Assembly: GCF_001523745.2 (NCBI RefSeq)
Contig: NZ_CP013387.1
Coordinates: 62,001-126,000, forward strand
Direction: 5' to 3'
Origin: Burkholderia mayonis
GTDB taxonomy: Bacteria > Pseudomonadota > Gammaproteobacteria > Burkholderiales > Burkholderiaceae
Length of the DNA stretch: 64,000 nt
Within the stretch, counting starts at the first letter, position 1. Each line of letters starts with the position of its first letter. Under the pieces are notes generated by a model. It had not been told where the DNA came from. It saw only the letters and a program-made list of their open reading frames with translations, and searched no databases. Position numbers and translations under genes: made by a program. This document shows, piece by piece, positions 8,023 to 15,778 of the stretch.

Positions 8023-8810
8023 ACGGGCTGGACGATCTCGAGAAGGCGATCGCCGTGCTGGCGTTGATGCTGCCGCGCGGCTACGGATTGCTGCTCGCGA
8101 TTCCGCCGTTGATGAAGGCGGGGCACGCGTGGACGATGCGCTTGCCGATCGCGCTCGCGCTCGCGTTGCCGTCGCTTCCGTTCGCCTATCACATGATGCC
8201 GAGCGCGCTGCCGGCCGGTCAGATCGCATTCGTGGCCGTCAGGGAGTTCGCGCTGGGCGTTCTGACCGGCATGTTTTTCCTGCCGCTCTTCTCAGTGCCG
8301 CGGGCGGTCGGAACGTTCGTCGATCAGCAAGCGGGCCTGATGTCGGTGCAATTGTTCGACCCGACCTCTACCGAACGATCCGCGACGGTTTTCGCCGACG
8401 TGTTCGAGCAAAGCGCGCTCTTCATGTTCGTCGCGTCCGGAGGATTCGGCGCGCTCGGTGAACTGTATGCAATGTCGCAACGCTTTTGGCCGGTGACGGA
8501 AATGAATGCGCCGCCGATCGCTGATGTGACCGACATCGCAAGGCAAGGCTTCAACGCGATGGTGGATACGGCGATTCGTCATGCAGGGCCGTTCGTTGCG
8601 ACGTTGATTCTGGTCGAATACGGAATCGGCCTGATCGGGCGCGCCGCGCCGCAATTGAACATTCTGACGACGTCGGTCGCGATCAAGCTGGTTTTCGCGT
8701 TGGTCTTGATCGCGATCGTCGATCCGGGGTTTACCGATGCGTTCGTCGACGCGTTTCATGAAGCGCAGGCGTTCGCCGCGCAGTTTCTTCGTCGGGTGGA
8801 AGGGACATGA
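8019..8810 (+). CDS. sctT: T3SS export apparatus protein SctT
   Basis: SctT (FliR/YscT/HrcT) completes the SctRST export gate. The 263-residue product is a multi-pass membrane protein with the family motifs REFALGVLTGMFFLPLF, GTFVDQQAGLMSVQLFDP and a late ISL-type helix (LNILTTSVAIKLVFALVL). GTG 8019 overlaps the sctS stop (GTGA) and is the best start; upstream in-frame codons lie inside sctS. It is full length. The stop overlaps the ATG of sctU by 4 nt. Confidence 0.95.
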   Translation: MNGLDDLEKAIAVLALMLPRGYGLLLAIPPLMKAGHAWTMRLPIALALALPSLPFAYHMMPSALPAGQIAFVAVREFALGVLTGMFFLPLFSVPRAVGTFVDQQAGLMSVQLFDPTSTERSATVFADVFEQSALFMFVASGGFGALGELYAMSQRFWPVTEMNAPPIADVTDIARQGFNAMVDTAIRHAGPFVATLILVEYGIGLIGRAAPQLNILTTSVAIKLVFALVLIAIVDPGFTDAFVDAFHEAQAFAAQFLRRVEGT

Positions 8811-9559
8811 GCGAGAAGACCGAACAGCCGACCGAAAGCCGGCTGCGCCAGGAGAGGCGGGCGGGGCGGATCTCCAAGTCCCGCGATCTGACTCAGGCCG
8901 TCGCTGGCGCAGCGTGGCCGCTTGCGCTTGCGTTGTCGTTCGACTTCGTGTTCGGGGCGGCGGTGCGAGTGCTGCACGGCTTGTTCGAGCTGATCGGCGA
9001 AGAAAGGCTGCCCGATTCCGTGCGAATGGATTTCGCGATGAGCAGGGTGATCGTGCCGACCATCGCATTGAGCGTCGGTGTGGCTGCGGCGGGAGCGGCA
9101 ATCTCGATCGCGCTCGAACTGATGCAGACGAAAGGCCTGCTGAGCATGAAGCCCGTGACGCCGAACTTCGGCAAGCTGAATCCGATCAATCAGCTCAAGA
9201 GCATTTTTTCTCTGCGCACGCTCGTCGAACTGGCGAAGAATCTCGTCAAGGTCGCGGCGGTCGGGGCGTGCACGCTCGTGGTGATTCGCGTCGCGCTGCC
9301 GGATCTGGCCGCCGTCGCAACTGTCGATTTACCGTCGACCCTGAATTTGACGACGAGCCTGCTGTTCAGGATCGCGACGGCGTCGATCGCCGTGCTCGTC
9401 GCGCTCGCGGTGATCGACGTGGGCTATCAGCGGTACGAATACATCAAGGGTTTGAAGATGACGAAGGACGAAGTGAAGCGGGACTACAAGCAGCAGGAGG
9501 GCGACCCGCTCGTCAAGGGAGAAAGGCGACGGCAACACGCCGAACTGGCCGATCGATGA
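8807..9559 (+). CDS. sctU: T3SS export switch protein SctU, truncated before the NPTH autocleavage domain
   Basis: SctU (FlhB/YscU/HrcU) normally has four membrane helices and a cytoplasmic domain that cuts itself at Asn-Pro-Thr-His to switch substrate specificity. The N-terminus is canonical (MSEKTEQPTESRLRQERRAG) and the linker is intact (YEYIKGLKMTKDEVKRD, then QQEGDPLVKGERRRQ), but the protein ends 11 residues later at residue 250. Family members have about 350. The NPTH domain is missing, not frameshifted: sctV starts 34 nt (or 7 nt with the upstream ATG) after the stop, leaving no space for it in any frame. Either the machine works without the switch, the domain is encoded elsewhere, or the system is non-functional. 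Confidence 0.9.
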   Translation: MSEKTEQPTESRLRQERRAGRISKSRDLTQAVAGAAWPLALALSFDFVFGAAVRVLHGLFELIGEERLPDSVRMDFAMSRVIVPTIALSVGVAAAGAAISIALELMQTKGLLSMKPVTPNFGKLNPINQLKSIFSLRTLVELAKNLVKVAAVGACTLVVIRVALPDLAAVATVDLPSTLNLTTSLLFRIATASIAVLVALAVIDVGYQRYEYIKGLKMTKDEVKRDYKQQEGDPLVKGERRRQHAELADR

Positions 9560-9592
9560 CACGGCATGGGCAAAACGACTGGAGCGAAGACG

Positions 9593-11659
9593 ATGGCGGA
9601 CGAACAATACGGACGGCGGCTGCAACGCGCGCTCGGGCGGCACGTGGACAGCATTCCGATCGTCTCGGTGTTAGGCGTGCTCTGCCTGATTATTTTTCCG
9701 CTGCCGATTCCGATCCTGGATGTCGCGCTTGCGCTGAACCTCACAGCATCGGTGCTGATCCTCGCATTGAGCGTGTACATTCCGCATGCGCTGCATCTAT
9801 CGACATTTCCGACGCTGCTGCTCGTAGCGACACTGTTTCGCCTCGGATTGAACATTGCAACGACGCGTCAGATCCTGCTGAACGGCTACGCGGGCGACAT
9901 CATCACGACGTTCGGTAAGCTGGTCGTCGGCGGGGACGTCGTCGTAGGCTGCGTGGTCTTCATCATCATCGCGATCATCCAGTTCGTCGTCGTTGCGAAA
10001 GGCGCGGATCGCGTCGCTGAAGTGGGCGCGCGCTTTTCGCTCGATGCGTTGCCCGGCAAGCAAATGGCGATCGACGCGGATTTGCGCGCGGGCATGATTA
10101 GCAAGGCCGATGCGTTGGAGCGCCGGCGGCAGCTCGAGCAGACGAGCCAGTTTTACGGCGCGATGGACGGCGCAAGCAAATTCGTCAAAGGGGATGCGAT
10201 TGCCGGTTTGCTGATCGCAATCGTCAACGTGGTGGGCGGAATCGTGATCGGCACGGCGGTCAATGGTCATGCGCTTGCGGACACCGCCCGCCTGTATACG
10301 GTGTTGACGGTCGGCGACGGCCTGGTGTCGCAGATTCCATCGCTCCTGATTTCGTTTGCCTCAGGCATCCTGATTACGCGCGTCGCGTCGATCGACAGCG
10401 CGACCGCAGTCGGTGCGGATATCGGCACGCAGATCGCGAGCCAGCCGCGAGCGATTTTCGCGGCGGCGATCGTGGCGGCCGGCTTCGCGCTCGTTCCCGG
10501 CTTCCCGGCGATGGCGTTTCTTGGTCTGGCCGCTGCGCTTGCGCTGCTGGCTGCGTTGATTCCGCGGCTGAACGTCATGAGAGGCGGCAGTGCATCGGCT
10601 CGCCAGCATTGGGCGCGCCGGGACGGCGGCGCGAACGCGGTCGTCGACGGCGATCTCGGCGTATCGGTGCCGTTGCGTGTGCGACTCGGCCTCGATCTCT
10701 TCCATCGGCTGAGGCCGCTTGAACTCGATCGTCTGCTGCTTGCGCTGAGGGAGCGCTTCAGGGAAAGCGGCGTGCCTTATCCCGGACTGACACTTTCGGC
10801 CGATCCTGCGCTGCCGGCATACGGCTATGCCGTGGATGTCGACGAGGTTCCCATCGCGGCCGATCAACTGGAACTCGCATCGGATGACGTCGAGCGCGCG
10901 CGGCGGATGCCGCTTGACGTCCTGGCCGGACGGCATCGCGCGGACGACGAGAAGCCCGTTGCGCTCGAGGCGGCGCTCGTCGAGCGGATCGGCGAGGCGA
11001 TTTGCTCGAGGCCGTGGCGTTTCCTCGGCATTCAGGAAGCGAGCTATCTGCAGGATGCGCTATCCCGGCATTATCCGCAGCTCGTCAACCTGCTCGCCGA
11101 GCGGATTCATCTATTCGTCTTTCGTGACGTGCTCGTCGAGCTGCTCAGATCCGGCATCGCGATTCGCAACACGCGCGCGATTGCAGAGGGGTTGACGAAG
11201 GGCTGTGCGCAACCAAACGACATCGATGGCCTCGTTTCGTCGGCGCGGCAAGCTTTGTCGAGTCAGATCTCGAATCAGTGGGGCGGTGCGGAGCACTGCA
11301 TTCCGATCGTCGTGCTGGCCCCCGAATTGGAAGCGATATTGAGGCAGAAGTTGATCGTCACCGGGCAGGGAAAGTTTCTCGATCTGCAGGTCGACGAACA
11401 ACATCTGTTTGTCCAACGGGTGGTCGACGGGATGAAGGAAGCCTGGTGCGAGCAGCGCGGCGCAGTACTCGTGACCGGTCAGGATCTGCGCCGCTCGGTC
11501 GAGATGTTGGTGGCTGGCGGAGGAGGACGCATGACGGTGCTTGCGGTCGAGGAGATTTCGGACGAAATCGAGTATCGGGTGCTGCATACGATTTGCGTCA
11601 CCGAGCTCGAGCAGCCTGGAGCTTGCATGAGCGGCAGCGTCGAAGGATTCCGCGAATGA
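9593..11659 (+). CDS. sctV: T3SS export gate protein SctV
   Basis: SctV (FlhA/YscV/HrcV) is the large export gate ring. The protein has 688 residues from ATG 9593, which has GGAG at 9581-9584; ATG 9566 would add 9 residues. About eight membrane helices occupy the first 310 residues, with the conserved cytoplasmic loop between them (ARFSLDALPGKQMAIDADL, ASKFVKGDAIAG) and the FHIPEP-type segment RLGLNIATTRQILL. The cytoplasmic half (about 340-687) contains the nonameric ring domains. It appears complete. Its stop overlaps the ATG of sctN. Confidence 0.95.
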   Translation: MADEQYGRRLQRALGRHVDSIPIVSVLGVLCLIIFPLPIPILDVALALNLTASVLILALSVYIPHALHLSTFPTLLLVATLFRLGLNIATTRQILLNGYAGDIITTFGKLVVGGDVVVGCVVFIIIAIIQFVVVAKGADRVAEVGARFSLDALPGKQMAIDADLRAGMISKADALERRRQLEQTSQFYGAMDGASKFVKGDAIAGLLIAIVNVVGGIVIGTAVNGHALADTARLYTVLTVGDGLVSQIPSLLISFASGILITRVASIDSATAVGADIGTQIASQPRAIFAAAIVAAGFALVPGFPAMAFLGLAAALALLAALIPRLNVMRGGSASARQHWARRDGGANAVVDGDLGVSVPLRVRLGLDLFHRLRPLELDRLLLALRERFRESGVPYPGLTLSADPALPAYGYAVDVDEVPIAADQLELASDDVERARRMPLDVLAGRHRADDEKPVALEAALVERIGEAICSRPWRFLGIQEASYLQDALSRHYPQLVNLLAERIHLFVFRDVLVELLRSGIAIRNTRAIAEGLTKGCAQPNDIDGLVSSARQALSSQISNQWGGAEHCIPIVVLAPELEAILRQKLIVTGQGKFLDLQVDEQHLFVQRVVDGMKEAWCEQRGAVLVTGQDLRRSVEMLVAGGGGRMTVLAVEEISDEIEYRVLHTICVTELEQPGACMSGSVEGFRE

Positions 11660-13005
11660 GCGACGCCGGATACGAATCGCTTGGCGCGTCGTTCGAGCGG
11701 CGCCTGAATCGTGCGCTGCGGGGCCGGCGATTCGGCAGGCTCGTCGAAGTGACGGGGGCGCAAGTCAAGGTCGCGGGCGTCGATCTGCGCGTCGGTCAGC
11801 TATGCGAGCTGTCGCGTTCCGGAAGTGATGAGCGCGTACTGGGCGAGGTCGTCGGACTGACGCGCGAAACCGCGCTCGTCACGCTGCTGGGCGACGTGGC
11901 GGGACTCGGTACTTCGACGCTCGTGCGACCGTGCGTGGACAGCCATCGCGTCTGCGTCGGCGCAGGTTTGCTCGGGCGCGTGCTGGACGGGTTGGGGCGG
12001 CCGCTCGACGGCGGTCCGGCACTCGATGGCATGGCCGCGCGTCCGAGTGCGGCGGCGCCTCCTCCGCCGTTGACCCGGCCCTTGATTCGGGCGATTCTGC
12101 AGACCGGCGTCCGGGCGATCGACGGATTTCTGACGATGGGGCGCGGGCAGCGCATTGGCATATTCGCCCCGGCGGGCACCGGGAAAAGCACGTTGCTCGG
12201 CATGATGGCGCGCAATATGGCTTCCGGGACCGTGTGTGTCGTTGCGCTGATCGGGGAACGGGGGCGCGAGGTGCGCGAGTTCCTGGACGAGATTCTCTCG
12301 GTGACGCAACGGCAAAGCACAGTCGTCGTCGCAGCGACGTCGGATCGACCGTCGATGGAGCGCATCAAGGCCGCATATACAGCAACGACGATTGCAGAAT
12401 ATTTTCGCGACGAAGGGTACGACGTGCTGCTGCTGTGCGATTCCGTGACGCGTTTCGCGCGCGCGATGCGCGAAACCGGGCTGGCGGCCGGGGAGCCCGC
12501 GGTCCGGCGCGGCTATCCGCCGTCCGTATTTGCCGCGCTGCCTGGCCTTGTCGAACGGGCGGGCCCGGCGAAAAACGGAAACATCACGGCGTTGTACACG
12601 GTGCTATTGGAAGACGCCGAGATAACAGACCCGATCGGAGAAGAGATTCGCTCGCTGCTGGACGGACATATCGTGCTGTCTCCCAAGCTGGCGAGTGCCG
12701 GACATTATCCGGCGATCGACATACGAAGCAGCATCAGCCGTGTGATGCCGCAGTTGGTCGACTTCACGACGGCAAGGGCGGCGGCCCGATGTCGCGAATG
12801 GATCGCGCGCTACGACGATGCCGAATTGCTGCTGCAAATCGGCGAATATCGCGACGGGGGCGATCCGGTATTGGATAGTGCGATTGCGGCGCATGGCGAT
12901 CTGACCGGCTTTCTCAAGCAAGGCACGCGGGAATCCGTAGCGATCGAGGAAACCACGATGCGTTTGCGCGACATTGCACAGCAGTACGCGGGAGCGGGCG
13001 ATTGA
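11656..13005 (+). CDS. sctN: T3SS ATPase SctN
   Basis: SctN is the hexameric ATPase that strips chaperones and unfolds substrates at the base of the apparatus. The 449-residue protein starts at ATG 11656 (ATGA overlap with sctV). The Walker A motif is APAGTGKST (about residues 173-181); the Walker B strand is DVLLLCDSVTRFAR, and the ATPase signature PAIDIRSSISRVMP follows. The GERGREVREF segment matches the F1/V-type catalytic glutamate region. It is full length. No defect is visible, so the loss in sctU is not accompanied by obvious decay of the motor gene. Confidence 0.96.
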   Translation: MSDAGYESLGASFERRLNRALRGRRFGRLVEVTGAQVKVAGVDLRVGQLCELSRSGSDERVLGEVVGLTRETALVTLLGDVAGLGTSTLVRPCVDSHRVCVGAGLLGRVLDGLGRPLDGGPALDGMAARPSAAAPPPPLTRPLIRAILQTGVRAIDGFLTMGRGQRIGIFAPAGTGKSTLLGMMARNMASGTVCVVALIGERGREVREFLDEILSVTQRQSTVVVAATSDRPSMERIKAAYTATTIAEYFRDEGYDVLLLCDSVTRFARAMRETGLAAGEPAVRRGYPPSVFAALPGLVERAGPAKNGNITALYTVLLEDAEITDPIGEEIRSLLDGHIVLSPKLASAGHYPAIDIRSSISRVMPQLVDFTTARAAARCREWIARYDDAELLLQIGEYRDGGDPVLDSAIAAHGDLTGFLKQGTRESVAIEETTMRLRDIAQQYAGAGD

Positions 13006-13033
13006 ACCCGATCGACCATTCGAGGCGGCGCGC

Positions 13034-13492
13034 GTGAGCGAGAAATCGAAAGTGCTGCTTTCGATGAGCCGGGTGACCGGCATGCGAAGCGAGCGGACGA
13101 GGAATGAACTCGCGGGAACGCTACGCGCGCTTCGCGCGATCGACGACAAGATTGCCGCGTTGCGGCAGCGGTTCGGCAAGCTTGTCGCGATGCAGCGAAA
13201 CTGGATGCGCGCCGTGCCCGAAAATGCGGGCAGGCTGGCCGGCACGTCCGACGAGATGCGCATGCCGCTGAAGTGGATCGAGCAGCAGATCTTCGAGACG
13301 TTGGACGCAGAGCGCGAGCTCGAGCGGGGAAAAGCGGCATTGATCGAGGCGCGCGATGCCCAGAAGCGTGCGATGCTCAAGCACGACGAATTGGGAAACG
13401 TTTACCGGATGAGGCGCGCCGCTCTCGGAAAATGGCGGGAGGCGGCAGCCGAAGAGGACCACGAACATGCCGTCGCACGGCGCGGCCGCTAA
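13034..13492 (+). CDS. sctO: T3SS ATPase stalk protein SctO
   Basis: The 152-residue product is a predicted long helical hairpin of the SctO (YscO/FliJ/HrpB7-like) type, the stalk that couples the ATPase to SctV. GTG 13034 is preferred (GAGG 13022-13025 upstream). Heptad-like segments are seen at about 20-60 (ELAGTLRALRAIDDKIAALR) and 85-145 (LKWIEQQIFETLDAEREL, ALIEARDAQKRAMLKH). It is located directly after sctN, as the family requires. Sequence conservation in this family is low, so position and coiled-coil form carry the call. A gene for the ruler SctP was not found behind it. Confidence 0.78.
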   Translation: MSEKSKVLLSMSRVTGMRSERTRNELAGTLRALRAIDDKIAALRQRFGKLVAMQRNWMRAVPENAGRLAGTSDEMRMPLKWIEQQIFETLDAERELERGKAALIEARDAQKRAMLKHDELGNVYRMRRAALGKWREAAAEEDHEHAVARRGR

Positions 13493-13612
13493 GGCGCGCT
13501 GCTGCGCGGCCCGAGCATCGCGCATGCCGAGTCGCCGGTCGGGCGATTCGCGAAATCGATCCCGTTTCGGGACCTTTGTACGTACAACTTTCTAGACTCA
13601 GTGAGGCGGATG

Positions 13613-13951
13613 ATGGAAATTTTGTTTCGAAAGCATGGATGGCGCCCGGCGATGGGCGTACTGTCGTCGTGTCTGGCATTGACTGCGTGCACCGGCGTGT
13701 CCGAGGCCGTGCGTGGCGGCCTCTCTCCGGACGGCGCACAAGAGACGCGCGCGCAATGCCGAGCGGATGCCTTGCCGGACGACGCGCTGCAAGGGAAAAC
13801 CGAAGCCGAAGCGGTAACGCTGCTGTCGGGTTGTACCTGGCGAATCGGGGAAAGGGACGGAAAGGCGCTGCCCGGAACGATGGACTATCAGGCGCAGCGG
13901 CGGACCTTGGGAATCGAGAAGGGCAAGGTCGTCTGGGTAAGGCGCGGTTGA
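13613..13951 (+). CDS. Small lipoprotein at the end of the T3SS operon
   Basis: The gene encodes 112 residues with a lipoprotein signal peptide and lipobox (CLALTAC). ATG 13613 follows GAGG at 13603-13606; ATG 13610 or GTG 13601 are close alternatives. The mature part is short and contains two further cysteines (AQCRADAL and SGCTWRIGERDGK), followed by a tail resembling SmpA/I78-like folds (TMDYQAQRRTLGIEKGKVVWV). That pattern fits the peptidase inhibitor I78-like family of small Burkholderia lipoproteins, though I am not certain. A role as the secretin pilotin is possible from position alone. It is 120 nt downstream of sctO and may not be in the same operon. Confidence 0.65.
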   Translation: MEILFRKHGWRPAMGVLSSCLALTACTGVSEAVRGGLSPDGAQETRAQCRADALPDDALQGKTEAEAVTLLSGCTWRIGERDGKALPGTMDYQAQRRTLGIEKGKVVWVRRG

Positions 13952-14086
13952 ATTCCATTCGACGGCGTCGCGTTGCTCGAGGCCCTGGGTTTGATCTTGC
14001 CTTCCGTCGCGGCGCCTGCCTGGGCGACGTCCCGTTTCTGCCGGAAGATCGCGCCGGCGATTATCCGTTAGCAATCCGCTCACCTT

Positions 14087-14258
14087 CTACGCCTTACGCA
14101 AAGTCTTGCGCGCCATCCACAGGTTGTCCGGCGCAAACAACGTGGTGATCTGGGCGACGTTCTTCATCAAGCTCCAGTAGCGCGTCTTCATATAGCAGAA
14201 CTGGCGCTTCAGGACGCGAAACGGATGCCCGACCCTGGCACGGATGCTGCCTTCCGAG
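14087..14258 (-). pseudogene. 3' remnant of an IS5-family transposase
   Basis: Read on the minus strand, the sequence encodes the C-terminal end of an IS5-group transposase: GSIRARVGHPFRVLKRQF, CYMKTRYWSLMKN, then APDNLWMARKTLRKA and a TAG stop at 14087-14089. The arginine-rich VGHPFRVLKRQ segment contains the last part of the DDE domain. Nothing upstream continues it, so only about 57 codons survive. It marks the downstream border of the T3SS cluster. Confidence 0.8.
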
Positions 14259-14337
14259 GATAGCTCACGGCATCATCAAATCCAGGGCTTTTGCAAACCT
14301 TCCTTAACAGCAACTGTGCGTATTTTTGAAACCGTCT

Positions 14338-15489
14338 CTAACGCACAATTTCGTATGGAACAGTCTTTAACCTCAGCACGCGTGCAGCGGCAAGCCGGTG
14401 ATTGCCGTTAACGATTTCGAATTTGGTTTCCCCTTCCAAGGAAACAATTTTTACCTGAACTGGTTCAATGCGCACTCCTTTTTTTATTGCTTCGATTACG
14501 CTCCCGTAACGCTTCCCATCCAGCGATTCACGGCTCTGAGCAAATTTATCGATCGGTGCGTATTTCTGATCTGGATTTCCGGTTCTCCATGTATAAATTT
14601 CATGATAATTATAAGTCTCGGTGGGATACCAAGTCTCATTTGATTCGATGGAGATGTAAGCTTTATCATCCAGATCATAAATCAGATATGTCTTTTCGCC
14701 GGTTTTCGACGTATGAACTCGCACATCCAGAGAATATTCAAATGTCTCATTAATTTTCTGAACTAAATCATCGTTCAGATCGTCCTTCGATTGACGATTC
14801 CAAGTTTCTCGGGATAACGATTCCGGCTCTCGCTCGGCGGGTAGATGGGCTCCGCCAGTTGGCTCGGGCGCCACACCTGAATCCTGGATCACCGCGCCAC
14901 TCTCTCCACCTGACAAGCCACCACCTTCATTGAGTTCGATCTGTGGCCTCACAGGGGACGGCCGCGCACTAATTTTAGTCGGGGCGCCGGATTTTGGTGG
15001 AATCAACGGTGTGTTCTCGAAGGAAATCGAAGACGATCGCGATGCAGCGAGGGACGGGCGTGGTGACGGGATGGTGGACGGACGCGGCGATGGACGGACC
15101 GGAATTGGCCTGACACTGGGGCCCCCTCCTATCGGCCCACCAGCAGCAAAAGTAAAAATCAGTTCTAATACAATGTCCCACGGCGATCTACGAGACTCCT
15201 GAGGATCGACTGGATAACCCGCCGCCATTCTTCGTTTTTGATAGTCTGAATAGCTTTCGTTAATATGCCGTATAGGTTCTTGCAGCGCCCGCGGCCTTCT
15301 GTTCGATCGTTCATTTTCGTATTTTGTCAGTCGATCGACAGTTGCGTCTGAATGGCCGGTGCGGAACACCTGTGAATTTGCGACCGGAATGACGTCGGCC
15401 GATATGGGTTCACCTGCGCCTCGAACATCCGTACTGTCATGAATCGGAAGTGTGAGCGACCCAAGAGGCTTGGAATTAACTGATGTCAT
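14338..15489 (-). CDS. Candidate T3SS effector or toxin with C-terminal ParB-like domain
   Basis: The product has 383 residues from the ATG at 15487-15489, preceded by a strong GGAGGG site (15494-15499). The C-terminal 90 residues resemble the ParB/Srx-like fold: YGSVIEAIKKGVRIEPVQV, then FEIVNGNHRLAAARVL and KTVPYEIV, i.e. the helix, the (N/D)G-x-HR box and the final strand. In ParB relatives this box binds or cleaves nucleotides. The middle (about 125-190) is Pro/Arg/Ser-rich and follows a hydrophobic stretch (DIVLELIFTFAAGG). There is no Sec signal peptide. AT-rich composition unlike the adjacent T3SS genes suggests separate acquisition. Location beside a T3SS makes an effector role plausible but unproven. 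Confidence 0.6.
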   Translation of the reverse strand: MTSVNSKPLGSLTLPIHDSTDVRGAGEPISADVIPVANSQVFRTGHSDATVDRLTKYENERSNRRPRALQEPIRHINESYSDYQKRRMAAGYPVDPQESRRSPWDIVLELIFTFAAGGPIGGGPSVRPIPVRPSPRPSTIPSPRPSLAASRSSSISFENTPLIPPKSGAPTKISARPSPVRPQIELNEGGGLSGGESGAVIQDSGVAPEPTGGAHLPAEREPESLSRETWNRQSKDDLNDDLVQKINETFEYSLDVRVHTSKTGEKTYLIYDLDDKAYISIESNETWYPTETYNYHEIYTWRTGNPDQKYAPIDKFAQSRESLDGKRYGSVIEAIKKGVRIEPVQVKIVSLEGETKFEIVNGNHRLAAARVLRLKTVPYEIVR

Positions 15490-15778
15490 TCTGCCCTCCA
15501 TGCAATGGATGGTTCTCATCGAATTCTGGAAGCCATCCCGGTAGCGAAAATCGGCAGAGACACAATATGAGGTTTCTCGTGCGCAGCAAATAGGACTGGC
15601 ACGAAAATCATCTATCGAAGACGGCGAATGGATGCTCGGAGACGAGGCGAATGGAACGAAGCATTTCTGTCGCCGCGCTCGAAGTGGGCGAACTCTGCGC
15701 AACGACGCGATGTGACAAGCCAGATCGAAAGTCGAACAACTCCAAGTCAACCTGCCGCGTCGCCAGCGCGTCGCGTGG

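Noticed and set aside
8737..9918. Alternative frame continuing across the sctU stop, checked for a hidden NPTH domain
   Set aside because: No NPTH or FlhB-C-like residues appear in any frame; sctV follows at once, so the domain is missing rather than frameshifted.
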